A stretch of 26,894 nucleotides of DNA from Flavobacteriales bacterium UBA3376 (GTDB lineage Bacteria > Bacteroidota > Bacteroidia > Flavobacteriales > Weeksellaceae). Below are positions 15,732 to 24,836 of this stretch, piece after piece; within the stretch, counting starts at the first letter, position 1; each line of letters opens with the position of its first letter. Location of the stretch: NCBI GenBank assembly GCA_002359055.1, contig DEQC01000086.1, forward strand, positions 18,316 to 45,209. The letters run 5' to 3'. Position numbers and translations under genes: made by a program. A model generated the notes under the pieces. It was given only the letters and a program-made list of their open reading frames with translations. It had not been told where the DNA came from and ran no database searches.

Positions 15732-15761
15732 AAGAAGCCGTCTCATTTGAGACGGCTTCTT
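15732..15761 (-). terminator. Intrinsic terminator of rpsA
   Basis: A perfect 13-bp stem (AAGAAGCCGTCTC with GAGACGGCTTCTT) has a 4-base loop. On the minus strand it is followed by a T-rich tail, and it starts 24 bases after the rpsA stop codon. Confidence 0.88.
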
Positions 15762-15785
15762 AATTATGATAAAACTTCAGGTGAA

Positions 15786-17591
15786 TTATTTACCTTCCAT
15801 TTTCTTTTTCAATTCAGCCAATTCATCAAGGTCACCTAAAGTAGCTGTTTCAGTACTTTGGTTTTCCATTGCTTTTTTAGCTTGTCTTTCCTCTTCTTCA
15901 CGATAAGTTGCAGAATGAGAAACTACTACACGACGGAATTCTTTGTTGAATTCGATCACTACAAATTCTAATTCTTCACCTTTCTTCACTCTTGAGCCAT
16001 CTTCTTTTTCTAAAGTTCTTGCTGGAGCGAAAGCTTCAACGTCAGCATCTTCAAATTGAACAGTAGCACCTTTGTCAAATACGTCAACCGCAGTTCCTGT
16101 ATGGCGTGTACCTACAGCATATTTAGTTTCGTATTTGTCCCAAGGATTTTCTGTCAATTGCTTGTGACCTAAACTTAAACGACGAGCTTCAACATCGAGT
16201 TCTAAAACTACAACGTCTAATACGTCATCAACGTTACAGAATTCAGATGGATGTTTGATTTTCTTCGTCCAAGATAAATCAGAGATATAGATCAAACCGT
16301 CAACACCTTCTTCTAATTCTACAAACACACCGAAGTTAGTAAAGTTTCTAACTTTTCCTTTGTGTTGTGAACCTACAGGGTATTTAGCAGTAATATCTGT
16401 CCATGGATCTGGAGTCAATTGTTTGATACCCAAAGACATTTTTCTTTCGTCTCTGTCCAAAGTTAAAACTACAGCTTCAACTTCATCACCTACTTTTACA
16501 AAGTCTTGTGCAGAACGTAAGTGAGTTGACCAAGACATTTCAGAAACGTGGATCAAACCTTCTACACCTGGAGCAACTTCAACAAATGCACCGTAGTCAG
16601 CCAATACAACAACTTTTCCTTTTACTTTGTCACCAACTTTCAATTCTTGATCCAAAGCTTCCCAAGGATGTTTTTCTAATTGTTTGATTCCTAATTGAAT
16701 TCTTGTTTTGTCTTCGTCGAAATCTAAAATTACAACATTCACTTTCTGACCATCTTCTAAAATTTCAGAAGGATGGTTGATTCTTGACCATGAAAGGTCA
16801 GTGATATGGATCAAACCGTCAACACCACCTAAGTCAATGAACACACCGTATGAAGTGATGTTTTTAACTTCACCTTCAAGTACTTGTCCTTTTTCAAGTT
16901 GTGCAACGATTTCTTTTTTCTGCTCTTCAATGTCAGCTTCAATCAATGCTTTGTGAGAAACTACAACGTTTTTAAACTCAGGATTGATTTTAACTACCTT
17001 GAACTCCATGGTTTTACCAACATATTGTTCGTAATCACGGATAGGTTTAACATCGATTTGAGAACCAGGTAAGAACGCTTCGATGCCAAATACATCTACA
17101 ATCATTCCTCCTTTCGTACGAGCTTTGATATATCCGTTAACAATTTCTTGCTCATCATGAGCTTTGTTTACAGCATCCCAAGCATTTAATGTTCTTGCCT
17201 TTCTGTGTGAAAGAACCAATTGACCGTTTTTATCCTCACGTACATCAACCATTACTTCAACTTCATCACCTACTGATAAGTTCGGATTGTAACGGAATTC
17301 GTTCAAAGAGATAACACCTTCAGATTTGAAGTTAATGTCAACGATTGCTTCCTTGTCAGTGATACGAACAACTTTTCCTTTGATTACCTCGTTTTCATTT
17401 AAATCCTCCAATGTATCATCGTACATTTTCTCTAATTCCTCTTTTTCTTTACGATCTTCCTCGTTAAGACCAGATTCAAATGACTCCCAATCAAATTCTT
17501 CAGGAGCAACGTTAGCATTCAATGAAGAAACTTCGTCCAATAAGTTTTTGACATTTTCGTTTGTTTCTTCTGTTTTTGTCTCTTTTGACAT
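15786..17591 (-). CDS. rpsA: 30S ribosomal protein S1
   Basis: The 601-residue protein contains six S1 (OB-fold) RNA-binding repeats. They are recognisable by their strand motifs: GKVVRITDKEAIVDINF, GYIKARTKGGMIVDVF, GEVKNITSYGVFIDLGG, GKVVVLADYGAFVEV, GKVRNFTNFGVFVEL and GTAVDVFDKGATVQF. An acidic N-terminal extension (about residues 1-60) precedes the first repeat. S1 binds mRNA on the small subunit; in Bacteroidetes, where Shine-Dalgarno sequences are weak, it is thought to matter especially for initiation. The ATG at 17591 (MSKETKTEE) is preferred over the frame's longer end at 17612, which adds a hydrophobic stretch atypical of S1. A leader of about 108 bases follows the promoter and could be a site of autoregulation. 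It ends in a perfect hairpin terminator. Confidence 0.96.
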   Translation of the reverse strand: MSKETKTEETNENVKNLLDEVSSLNANVAPEEFDWESFESGLNEEDRKEKEELEKMYDDTLEDLNENEVIKGKVVRITDKEAIVDINFKSEGVISLNEFRYNPNLSVGDEVEVMVDVREDKNGQLVLSHRKARTLNAWDAVNKAHDEQEIVNGYIKARTKGGMIVDVFGIEAFLPGSQIDVKPIRDYEQYVGKTMEFKVVKINPEFKNVVVSHKALIEADIEEQKKEIVAQLEKGQVLEGEVKNITSYGVFIDLGGVDGLIHITDLSWSRINHPSEILEDGQKVNVVILDFDEDKTRIQLGIKQLEKHPWEALDQELKVGDKVKGKVVVLADYGAFVEVAPGVEGLIHVSEMSWSTHLRSAQDFVKVGDEVEAVVLTLDRDERKMSLGIKQLTPDPWTDITAKYPVGSQHKGKVRNFTNFGVFVELEEGVDGLIYISDLSWTKKIKHPSEFCNVDDVLDVVVLELDVEARRLSLGHKQLTENPWDKYETKYAVGTRHTGTAVDVFDKGATVQFEDADVEAFAPARTLEKEDGSRVKKGEELEFVVIEFNKEFRRVVVSHSATYREEEERQAKKAMENQSTETATLGDLDELAELKKKMEGK

Positions 17592-17707
17592 AATAATTAA
17601 TTTGTATCCCAAAATTGAACTGATGAAAAAATGCGGAATTCAGGATTTTGAGAGTTTGTTATACATTGTTTATCAATACTTTGTTTCTAAATCCGCCAAA
17701 GTGGGTG

Positions 17708-17737
17708 CAAATTTACGGCTTTTGTTTTATTTCTCAA
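17708..17737 (-). promoter_or_regulatory. Promoter of rpsA
   Basis: On the minus strand TTG (17737-17735) and TAAATTTG (17715-17708) are 19 bases apart, a full match to both consensus elements. It implies a long 5' leader of roughly 108 bases before the ATG at 17591. Confidence 0.7.
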
Positions 17738-17831
17738 TAAAATTTGATGAGAAATTCGATAAAAGTTTTCAGTTTGAGCACTTTAAACTAAAATTCATCA
17801 GTGGATAAGAAATTTTTTATATAAAGCTTAT

Positions 17832-17859
17832 TTTGCCTTTTATTTTAAATGTAATTTTA
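17832..17859 (+). promoter_or_regulatory. Weak candidate promoter for the GNAT gene
   Basis: TTTG (17832-17835) and TAATTTTA (17852-17859) are 16 bases apart. The -7 box has one mismatch at the last position. It ends 19 bases before the ATG. Confidence 0.35.
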
Positions 17860-17878
17860 GAAAAATAAATTAATTCAA

Positions 17879-18391
17879 ATGGATCTAAGCTTTAGAAAAA
17901 CCTTGCCACATGAAGCAAATGAAGTCTGGGAAATTCTTCAACAAGCGATTCGCAGACGAAAAGAAGATGGTAGTACTCAATGGCAGGGCGGATATCCAAA
18001 TTTGCAAACCGTTGAAAATGATATCAAAAAAGGTATTGCTTATTCACTTTGTTTGAATGATAAAATCATCGCTACTGCAGCTATTGCCTTTAACGATGAA
18101 CCGACTTATGAGAAAATCGATGGAAAATGGTTGAGCGATGGTGATTTTATGGTGGTTCATAGAGTAGCCGTTTCTGATGAAGTCCTTGGAAAGGGTATAG
18201 CTACTCATTTTTTTCTATTGATGGAAGATTTTGCAAAGGAAAATGATGTTTTTAGTATAAAAATCGATACTAACTTTGATAATCTCGCCATGCTTCGAAT
18301 ACTCGAAAAGTTGAATTATACTTATTGTGGAGAAATTCAAGTGTATGACGGACCGAGAAAAGCTTTTGAGAAATTATTGAATAGGAATTAG
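17879..18391 (+). CDS. GNAT-family N-acetyltransferase
   Basis: The 170-residue soluble protein has the GNAT fold order. Residues 1-60 carry the beta1 strand and helices (LSFRKTLPHEANEVWEILQQ). Strands in the middle end in VVHRVAVSDEVLGKGIATHF (about residues 92-111), which holds the acetyl-CoA pyrophosphate-binding motif A (here LGKGIA, of the form Q/R-x-x-G-x-G/A). The C-terminal NFDNLAMLRILEKLNYTYCG segment is the usual helix plus last strand. The acceptor substrate cannot be predicted. The N-terminal QWQGGYPN segment is frequent in Bacteroidetes and Firmicutes GNATs of unknown substrate. It is divergent from rpsA. The permease gene follows on the same strand after 66 bases with its own promoter candidate. 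Confidence 0.85.
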   Translation: MDLSFRKTLPHEANEVWEILQQAIRRRKEDGSTQWQGGYPNLQTVENDIKKGIAYSLCLNDKIIATAAIAFNDEPTYEKIDGKWLSDGDFMVVHRVAVSDEVLGKGIATHFFLLMEDFAKENDVFSIKIDTNFDNLAMLRILEKLNYTYCGEIQVYDGPRKAFEKLLNRN

Positions 18392-18409
18392 TTGCTTTAA
18401 AAACAGGAG

Positions 18410-18441
18410 TTTGTCAAAATTATATTAACTTCATAAATTCG
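18410..18441 (+). promoter_or_regulatory. Candidate promoter of the amino-acid permease gene
   Basis: TTTG (18410-18413) and TAAATTCG (18434-18441, one mismatch) are 20 bases apart. The ATG at 18458 would be only about 10 bases from the start of transcription. Confidence 0.4.
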
Positions 18442-18457
18442 AACAGAATAAGCTTTG

Positions 18458-20143
18458 ATGAAAAATAAAATATTTCGAAAAAAATCAATAGAAAACTTAA
18501 AAAAGGAAAGCGAGAGTGCTGATCCACTGAAAAGAGTTTTATCGGTCAAAGATTTAACCTTTATGGGTTTGGCAGCTGTCCTGGGCGCTGGGATTTTTTC
18601 GACCATAGGTTCTGCTGCTTATTTAGGCGGGCCAGGTGTTTCAACTTTATTTATAATCACTGCCATCACTTGTGGTTTCACGGCTTTGTGTTATGCTGAA
18701 TTTGCGAGTAGAATTCCCGTTTCAGGTAGTGCTTATACGTATTCGTATGTCGCTTTTGGAGAAGTTGTGGCTTGGATCATCGGTTGGGCTTTGATTTTGG
18801 AATATTCGATAGGAAATATAGTGGTAGCGATTTCTTGGAGTAGTTATTTCAATAATTTATTGGTTCAAGTCTTTAATATTCATCTGCCGGATTGGATGTT
18901 GATCGATCCTATGACCGCAAAAAATGCTTATTTGGAATCGAAAGCTGCATTGGCGTCAGGTGAAGTCATCAGCCCAAAAATGATGGAATCTTATCAATTT
19001 GCGATTCAAGCTTATAATGAAGCGCCGATGATAGGCGATACCAAAGTTTTTTTCAATTTACCAGCATTTATTATTGTAGGTCTTATCACTTGGTTGGCAT
19101 ATATAGGAATTAAAGAAAGTAAGAAATCGGCCAATTTTATGGTTTATTTCAAAGTCGCAATAATAATTTTTGTAATTGTAGCAGGTGCATTTTTTGTCGA
19201 TACCAACAATTGGCGACCGTTTTTGCCCAATGGATTTGAAGGTGTTTTAAAAGGAGTTTCAGCTGTATTTTATGCGTACATTGGTTTCGATGCGATTTCA
19301 ACTTTGGCAGAAGAAACCAAAGATCCACAAAAAGATATGCCAAAAGGTATGATTTATTCGCTCTTGATTTGTACGGTTTTGTATATTTTAATTGCTTTGA
19401 CACTGACAGGAATTGAGAATTATTCACACTTCAATAATGTCACAGATCCGCTGGCTTTTGTTTTTAAAGACAGAGCACCTTGGATCGAAACATTAGTTTC
19501 TATCAGTGCGGTTGTAGCGACGACTTCAGTTTTATTGGTTTTTCAAATCGGTCAACCAAGGATTTGGATGAGTATGAGTCGCGATGGTTTGTTGCCAAAA
19601 GCTTTTCAAAAAATTCATCCAAAATATCAAACGCCTTCATTTTCAACCATAGTTACAGGAATTATCGTGGGTGTAGGAGCGTTGTTTATTGAAAGTGATT
19701 TGGTCACAGATTTGACGAGTATAGGAACTTTGTTTGCATTTATTTTGGTTTCGGGTGGAGTTTTGTTTTTACCACCAAAAATCAAAGAGCCAGGGAAATT
19801 CCATTTGCCTTATATCAACGGAAAATATATAATTCCTCTATTGTTGATTGCATTTATATACATCTTTAGAGAAAGAGTAGAAGCAGCTTTTGTTGAATTT
19901 AGTTTTCAAAATACGGAAGAGATATTATTCATCATTTTCCTATTGTTTGCTTCATTTGTGTCAATTTTCACTTTCTTGAAAAATTATTCATTGATTCCAA
20001 TCATGGGAGTGCTTACTTGTTCTTATTTGATGGTTGAAATTCCTATGGTGAGTTGGAAATGGTTCATGGTTTGGATGGCACTCGGTTTGGCTATCTATTT
20101 CTTGTATGGTTATAGAAAAAGTAAGCTGAACTTTGTCGATTAA
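18458..20143 (+). CDS. APC-superfamily amino-acid permease (cationic amino-acid transporter-like)
   Basis: The 561-residue inner-membrane transporter starts with a basic cytosolic tail and the KDLTFMGLAAVLGAGIFSTIG block. That block is helix 1 of APC transporters, with the unwound G-A-G-I-F substrate-binding segment. The PVSGSAYTYSYVAFGE segment of helix 3 and the conserved AFFVDTNNWRPFLPNGFEG and YAYIGFDAISTLAEETKDP segments of helix 6 follow. These features place it near the YfnA/CAT group of cationic amino-acid transporters. Typical members have 12-14 helices. A large extracytoplasmic insertion (about residues 145-195) between helices 4 and 5 is common in Bacteroidetes homologues. The ATG at 18458 is preferred over the TTG just before it. 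The precise substrate is inferred from family only. Confidence 0.87.
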   Translation: MKNKIFRKKSIENLKKESESADPLKRVLSVKDLTFMGLAAVLGAGIFSTIGSAAYLGGPGVSTLFIITAITCGFTALCYAEFASRIPVSGSAYTYSYVAFGEVVAWIIGWALILEYSIGNIVVAISWSSYFNNLLVQVFNIHLPDWMLIDPMTAKNAYLESKAALASGEVISPKMMESYQFAIQAYNEAPMIGDTKVFFNLPAFIIVGLITWLAYIGIKESKKSANFMVYFKVAIIIFVIVAGAFFVDTNNWRPFLPNGFEGVLKGVSAVFYAYIGFDAISTLAEETKDPQKDMPKGMIYSLLICTVLYILIALTLTGIENYSHFNNVTDPLAFVFKDRAPWIETLVSISAVVATTSVLLVFQIGQPRIWMSMSRDGLLPKAFQKIHPKYQTPSFSTIVTGIIVGVGALFIESDLVTDLTSIGTLFAFILVSGGVLFLPPKIKEPGKFHLPYINGKYIIPLLLIAFIYIFRERVEAAFVEFSFQNTEEILFIIFLLFASFVSIFTFLKNYSLIPIMGVLTCSYLMVEIPMVSWKWFMVWMALGLAIYFLYGYRKSKLNFVD

Positions 20144-20174
20144 AATTAATTCAGTCCATTAATTTAAATGAAAA

Positions 20175-20199
20175 ATCCAAGCTGAAATTCAGCTTGGAT
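20175..20199 (-). terminator. Hairpin terminator between the permease and usp genes (stronger on the minus strand)
   Basis: A stem of 10 bp (ATCCAAGCTG with CAGCTTGGAT) has a 5-base loop. On the minus strand it is followed by TTTTTC; on the plus strand by a less regular T-rich stretch. It lies 7 bases after the usp stop and 32 bases after the permease stop, so it may act in both directions. Confidence 0.75.
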
Positions 20200-20206
20200 G
20201 GATATT

Positions 20207-20647
20207 TTATTTTGCTGGAGGAACCAATAAAATCGGTGTTTTAGAACCTTTAATGACTTCATTGGAAACGCTTCCGACAAATACTTTGTAAAGTGCACTG
20301 TGATTGATCAATCCTAAAATTATCAAATCTGCATTGACAGAATCAGCCAATTTTAAAATTTGTTTTTCTGGTGAACCTTGCAATAAATGGGTTTCACAAA
20401 TAATTCCAGCATTCGAAAAACGAGCTTTGAATAAATTCAAAGTTTCCATTTCCTTCTCGTAAGCAGACAAAGTTTCGGAAGAAATATATTCGATTCCTTC
20501 ACTTGAGTCAACTAAATCTTTGTTTTTCAATGAGGTTACGTGAACTAAATGTACTTTCGCATCAAAGGCAATTGCAATTTCTACAGCTTTATTGGCAACT
20601 AAATCACCTTCTTTGTTGGAGTCAATCGGAACTAATATGGTTTTCAT
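20207..20647 (-). CDS. Universal stress protein (UspA family)
   Basis: The 146-residue single-domain Usp starts ILVPIDSNKEG, with the conserved Asp (D9) of the nucleotide-binding fold, and ends KTPILLVP. The ATP-binding signature is G-x2-G-x9-G-(S/T). Here it reads G112-x2-N115-x9-G125-S126, so the second glycine is replaced by Asn while the spacing is exact. Nucleotide binding is therefore uncertain. Family members are cytosolic dimers induced by stress or starvation; direct activity is rarely known. It is convergent with the amino-acid permease gene and divergent from the GLPGLI pair. The upstream region has only a weak -7-like box (TAACTTTA at 20684-20677). Confidence 0.9.
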   Translation of the reverse strand: MKTILVPIDSNKEGDLVANKAVEIAIAFDAKVHLVHVTSLKNKDLVDSSEGIEYISSETLSAYEKEMETLNLFKARFSNAGIICETHLLQGSPEKQILKLADSVNADLIILGLINHSALYKVFVGSVSNEVIKGSKTPILLVPPAK

Positions 20648-20864
20648 TTGTAATTATTTTATCAGCTATTTTGCAGTAAAGTTAAGTAAAAAACTATCTT
20701 ATTTTTGTTTAAAATACTAATTTTATATTACACTTTTCATTTATCATTCATAAGTGTTGACTTCTCTTTTTTGGTTACCCAAATTTTTAGCTTTAATTTA
20801 GAGAATTGTTAATTTAAGTTCGTTCGAATTGTCTTTTGAATTAGTTTTTTCTTAATAGAATAAT

Positions 20865-21689
20865 ATGATAATTAGAAAATCACTCCAATATATAGTTTTA
20901 TTTTTCTTTGGAATCAACTTTTTATTTGGACAAGAAAATTTGGTTTATGTTGAATATTTAGACCAAAAGGTTCACAGAAAAGAATCAACTGCTTTTCTGA
21001 TTGCTAATGATACTCGAGCAATTTATACTGAAAATAAAAGTAAAGAAAAAGCAGAAACTCGTTTACACAACACTTCCGTTGGTAACGTTGTTGTGTATAT
21101 TGATGATGTTAAATCTAATGAGTTTTTCAAAACAAAAGATTCTCCATTGATTTATTATGACGAATATATTCCCCACCTTGATTCTGCTTACCACGTTTAT
21201 GATTCTATGCCTGAATTGAATTGGGAAATCTCTGATGAAACAGAAAATATACTTGGTTTTTCTTGTAAAAAAGCGACTGTCAAATTTAGAGGAAGCAGTA
21301 TTTCAGCTTATTTTACGGAAGAAATTCCTATTCCATTTGGACCTTGGAAATTTGATGGATTGCCAGGTTTAATTTTAAAAGTTATTTCAGATGATTATAA
21401 TGGTATTTCTTGGGTTGCAACATCTATTCAATATCCTTATGAAAAAGGTTTCGACTTTAATTTGGATGAAAGTAAATACAATCTATCCTTGAAAGAATTT
21501 AAGTTTGAAGAGTTTAAAGTACTACATTCAAAAAGCTTTAATGAAAACACTTCTATTCAAAAAATACGGGATACATTTAGAAATGGAAAAAGAAAATTCG
21601 TTGTAGAACAGGTTTATGGATGGGAAAAAACTGGAGATATATGGAGAGTTTATTATGAACATACTTATAACAAATTAGCTCCCTGGTAG
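20865..21689 (+). CDS. GLPGLI family protein (first of a tandem pair)
   Basis: The 274-residue protein has a signal peptide (MIIRKSLQYIVLFFFGINFL, cleavage near FGQ) and the family-defining GLPGLI motif in FGPWKFDGLPGLILKV (about residues 160-175). It follows the usual GFSCKKATVKF ... AYFTEEIP strand block. The fold is beta-rich and exported; the function of the family is unknown, though in Bacteroidetes members are often found beside TonB-dependent receptors. Here no receptor is adjacent. The next gene is a paralogue 26 bases downstream, so the two are probably one operon. Codon use matches the neighbours. Confidence 0.85.
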   Translation: MIIRKSLQYIVLFFFGINFLFGQENLVYVEYLDQKVHRKESTAFLIANDTRAIYTENKSKEKAETRLHNTSVGNVVVYIDDVKSNEFFKTKDSPLIYYDEYIPHLDSAYHVYDSMPELNWEISDETENILGFSCKKATVKFRGSSISAYFTEEIPIPFGPWKFDGLPGLILKVISDDYNGISWVATSIQYPYEKGFDFNLDESKYNLSLKEFKFEEFKVLHSKSFNENTSIQKIRDTFRNGKRKFVVEQVYGWEKTGDIWRVYYEHTYNKLAPW

Positions 21690-21715
21690 TATTAAAACAA
21701 ATTTAATTTTATAAA

Positions 21716-22426
21716 ATGCGATACCTTCATTTTTTCATTTTTATGTTTATTTATTCAATTGTTTTTTCACAAGAAAAATTAAGAGTTGAATATGAAGTGA
21801 CCCCAAAATTTCAAACTGACCCTAACGATAATTTTAAAATTTCGGCTGTGGTTAGTAATTTTGAATTATTGATTGATAGCAATGAGTCTTTTTATAATCA
21901 TATTCCTAAGATTATTAATGAACAAGTCGAGGAAAATATGTTTAATATGAGCGCATCTTTTTCTGCTGATGCCAATCCGATTTACATTAACACACAGAGC
22001 GAGACTTTCATTGAACAAGCTGAAATAGCTAATCAAGCTTATTTAATAAAAGATGATTTGCCCAATATAAATTGGAAAATCTCAAAAGAAACCAAAGAAA
22101 TTGCTGGTTTTCCAGTTTTAAGAGCGGTTGCTTTTTTAAATGATGAATTTAATACTAAAATTTTGGCTTGGTATTCACCCAAATTAACCTATAAAACAGG
22201 ACCTGAAAAGTTTTGGAGATTACCGGGTTTAATATTGTCCTTAGAAACCTCAATCACTCATAGCGATGGAACTCAAGAAGGTATGGAGTATGTCGCTATA
22301 AAAGTTGAAACTGCTAATAATCCTATTAAAACGCCTAAGAAAGGAAAAAAAGTAAGCATTGAAGAATTCAATACTATTCGAGCTGATTTCCTAAGTAAAC
22401 AGAGGCAAATGATGGGTCTTGAATAA
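21716..22426 (+). CDS. GLPGLI family protein (second of a tandem pair)
   Basis: The 236-residue protein has a signal peptide (MRYLHFFIFMFIYSIVFSQ). The hallmark motif reads RLPGLI (KFWRLPGLILSLE) instead of GLPGLI, and the Cys of the preceding strand block (GFSCKK in the first copy) is replaced (GFPVLRAV). It keeps the YSPKL ... TGPEKF order. It is clearly a paralogue of the previous gene but strongly diverged. Function unknown. Its stop codon (22424-22426) directly abuts the stop codon of cysS (22427-22429) on the other strand, with no terminator between. Confidence 0.82.
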   Translation: MRYLHFFIFMFIYSIVFSQEKLRVEYEVTPKFQTDPNDNFKISAVVSNFELLIDSNESFYNHIPKIINEQVEENMFNMSASFSADANPIYINTQSETFIEQAEIANQAYLIKDDLPNINWKISKETKEIAGFPVLRAVAFLNDEFNTKILAWYSPKLTYKTGPEKFWRLPGLILSLETSITHSDGTQEGMEYVAIKVETANNPIKTPKKGKKVSIEEFNTIRADFLSKQRQMMGLE

Positions 22427-23908
22427 TTAATTCAAACTATATTCCGTTCCGTCTTTTCCGTCTTTCAATTGAATGCCTAATTCGCTCAACTCATCTCTGA
22501 CCTGATCAGACAATGCCCAGTTTTTATCGGCTCTTGCTTGTTCTCTGATTTTGATAAGCATTTGAATCACTCCATCTAATTTATCGACACCCGATTGAGC
22601 GACTTCCTTTTGTGGTTTAAGTCCCATCACATCAAATACAAATGCATTCATCGCATTTTTGATAGTTTCGATGTCCTTAGACGTAAGTTTTTCTTTTCCA
22701 TCTTTGGAAGCATTGATCACTCTGACTGCCTCAAATAGATGAGAAATCAAAATTGGCGTATTGAAATCATCATCCATAGCTGCATAGCAGGAATTCAACC
22801 AATTTTCAGCATCAAAAATTGATTCGTTTGAAGGATTGATTTTATCCAAATTTTTCATAGCATCCATCAAGCGATTCAGTCCTTTCTCACTTGCCAACAT
22901 CGCATCGTTAGAAATATCGAGTACACTTCCATAATGCGCTTGTAAAAAGCAGAATCTAACTACACTTGGATGAAAAGCTTTCTCAAAAAAGTCATTTTCA
23001 CCATTGACCAATTGCATAGGCAATATATAATTTCCGGTCGATTTACTCATACGTTGACCGTTCATAGTCAGCATATTGGCGTGTAACCAATATTTAACAG
23101 GAGATTCACCATAAGCTCCTTTGGCTTGAGCGATTTCACATTCATGATGAGGAAATTTCAAATCCATTCCTCCACCGTGAATGTCAAAAGTTTCACCCAA
23201 ATATTTGGTACTCATTACTGTGCACTCTATATGCCAGCCCGGATAACCTTCTCCCCAAGGTGAATTCCAGCGCATGATATGTTCAGGAGTTGCTGATTTC
23301 CAAAGTGCAAAATCCACTGGATTCTTTTTTTCATCTTGTCCGTCTAAATCTCTTGTATTGGCAATTAGATCATCGATATTTCTACGGCTTAACTCTCCGT
23401 AATTCAACCCTTTTTTATTGTAAGCTTCTACATCGAAATAAACAGATCCGTTGACCTCATAAGCCAAGCCTTTATTGATAAGGTCTTGAGTGATTTCAAT
23501 TTGCTCCACTATATGTCCAGTTGCAGTCGGTTCAATGGTCGGAGGCAGTGCGTTGAAAGTATTCAGCACATTATGAAAATCAACTGTATATTTTTGGACA
23601 ATTTCCATCGGTTCCAATTTTTCCAATTTAGATTGTCTGACAAAACGATCATTTTCGACATTTCCATCATCGGTCAAATGCCCTGCATCGGTGATATTTC
23701 TGACGTATCTAACATTGTATCCGAGATGAAGTAAATATCGATAAATCATATCGAATGATAAAAAAGTACGAATATTTCCTAAATGAACATTGCTATAAAC
23801 GGTAGGTCCACAGACATACATTCCTACATGGTCTTTATTGATAGGAACAAATGCTTCTTTTTCACCGCTAAGTGAATTCAATATCTTTAGATTGTGTTTT
23901 TTTATCAT
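22427..23908 (-). CDS. cysS: Cysteinyl-tRNA synthetase
   Basis: The 493-residue class I synthetase charges tRNA-Cys. Visible features are the Zn-ligand C33 in YVCGPTVY and the HIGH-type motif as H-L-G-N (residues 42-45). Further on come GWHIECTVM and [10 protein letters not shown] with the other Zn ligands, the KMSKS loop as RMSKST, and the C-terminal helical bundle with the [19 protein letters not shown] anticodon-side segment. The length is normal. The gene lies 26 bases downstream of folE and is presumably cotranscribed with it. Confidence 0.95.
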   Translation of the reverse strand: MIKKHNLKILNSLSGEKEAFVPINKDHVGMYVCGPTVYSNVHLGNIRTFLSFDMIYRYLLHLGYNVRYVRNITDAGHLTDDGNVENDRFVRQSKLEKLEPMEIVQKYTVDFHNVLNTFNALPPTIEPTATGHIVEQIEITQDLINKGLAYEVNGSVYFDVEAYNKKGLNYGELSRRNIDDLIANTRDLDGQDEKKNPVDFALWKSATPEHIMRWNSPWGEGYPGWHIECTVMSTKYLGETFDIHGGGMDLKFPHHECEIAQAKGAYGESPVKYWLHANMLTMNGQRMSKSTGNYILPMQLVNGENDFFEKAFHPSVVRFCFLQAHYGSVLDISNDAMLASEKGLNRLMDAMKNLDKINPSNESIFDAENWLNSCYAAMDDDFNTPILISHLFEAVRVINASKDGKEKLTSKDIETIKNAMNAFVFDVMGLKPQKEVAQSGVDKLDGVIQMLIKIREQARADKNWALSDQVRDELSELGIQLKDGKDGTEYSLN

Positions 23909-23934
23909 TTTTGAATTGAATTTAAATCTTTGGT

Positions 23935-24615
23935 TTAAACATTAAATTTGGTTTTCACACCTATATAATGTAAAAATTCTCTTCTTGTCGTTGGATCAGT
24001 GCTAAAAACTCCGCCCAATTCAGCTGTAACTGTACTACTATCGATGTCTCTAATTCCTCTTGAATTTACACAAAGATGTTTAGCGTCAATTACACATGCG
24101 ACATTATCTGTACCCAATGCTTGCTGCATAGCTTTCACAATTTGCATGGTCAAACGCTCTTGTACTTGTGGTCGACGTGCGAAATAATCAACAATTCGAT
24201 TCATTTTTGACAAACCAATCACACGTCCACTTGAAATATATCCAATATGAGCTTTACCAACAATAGGTAAAAAGTGATGTTCACAAGTTGAATAAACAGT
24301 TATATCTTTTTCGACCAACATTTGGTTGTATCTGTACTTATTTTCGAAGGTTGACATTTTCGGCATTTTGTCTGGTCTTAAACCACCGAAAATTTCATTG
24401 ACAAACATTTTTGCTACACGTTTTGGCGTACCTTTAAGACTATCATCGGTCAAATCCAATCCTAAAGTTTGCATAATTTCACCGAAATTCTTCTCGATTA
24501 ATTTGATTTTTTCCTCATCGCTTAGATTGAAAGCATCATTTCTCAACGGAGTATCGCCACTACTTAAAAAATGGTCATCACCCATTTCATCGTATAAAAA
24601 ATCTTTATTTGACAT
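23935..24615 (-). CDS. folE: GTP cyclohydrolase I (type IA)
   Basis: The 226-residue enzyme converts GTP to 7,8-dihydroneopterin triphosphate, the first step to folate and related pterins. It has the Zn-binding [16 protein letters not shown] block, [20 protein letters not shown], and the third Zn ligand in [15 protein letters not shown]. An N-terminal extension of about 35 residues precedes the conserved core. The ATG at 24615 is chosen; the codon before it in frame is TTG. It is the first gene of a folE-cysS operon. A second folate enzyme, the cyclo-ligase at 12853, is encoded elsewhere in the window. It is divergent from hutH. Confidence 0.95.
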   Translation of the reverse strand: MSNKDFLYDEMGDDHFLSSGDTPLRNDAFNLSDEEKIKLIEKNFGEIMQTLGLDLTDDSLKGTPKRVAKMFVNEIFGGLRPDKMPKMSTFENKYRYNQMLVEKDITVYSTCEHHFLPIVGKAHIGYISSGRVIGLSKMNRIVDYFARRPQVQERLTMQIVKAMQQALGTDNVACVIDAKHLCVNSRGIRDIDSSTVTAELGGVFSTDPTTRREFLHYIGVKTKFNV

Positions 24616-24635
24616 CAATACTATAATTTAGAATG

Positions 24636-24662
24636 CAAATTTAATCAATATGAATTAGACAA
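24636..24662 (-). promoter_or_regulatory. Promoter of the folE-cysS operon
   Basis: On the minus strand TTG (24662-24660) and TAAATTTG (24643-24636) are 16 bases apart. The -7 box is a full consensus match and lies 20 bases before the ATG. Confidence 0.6.
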
Positions 24663-24836
24663 GCTTAATTAAATGTTAGTTTTACCTTTTTATGCTGAAC
24701 TTTCATGCTAATTTTATAAAGTTCTTAGAGAAAATGTTTGAAATAAATAATTCTTCGAAAGAAATTACCTTAATTTTCACAAAAAAGAATTGAAATCTAA
24801 GAATTCTAAATCTTTTTAACTCAACAGTTGAATGCT

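Noticed and set aside
24326..24631. A 101-codon plus-strand frame over folE
   Set aside because: It is antisense to the folE N-terminal half and has no support as a gene.
24821..24831. TCAACAGTTGA near the hutH promoter as an operator
   Set aside because: It is short, has an odd centre, and such small symmetries are frequent in AT-rich DNA; it is kept only as a note under the promoter.
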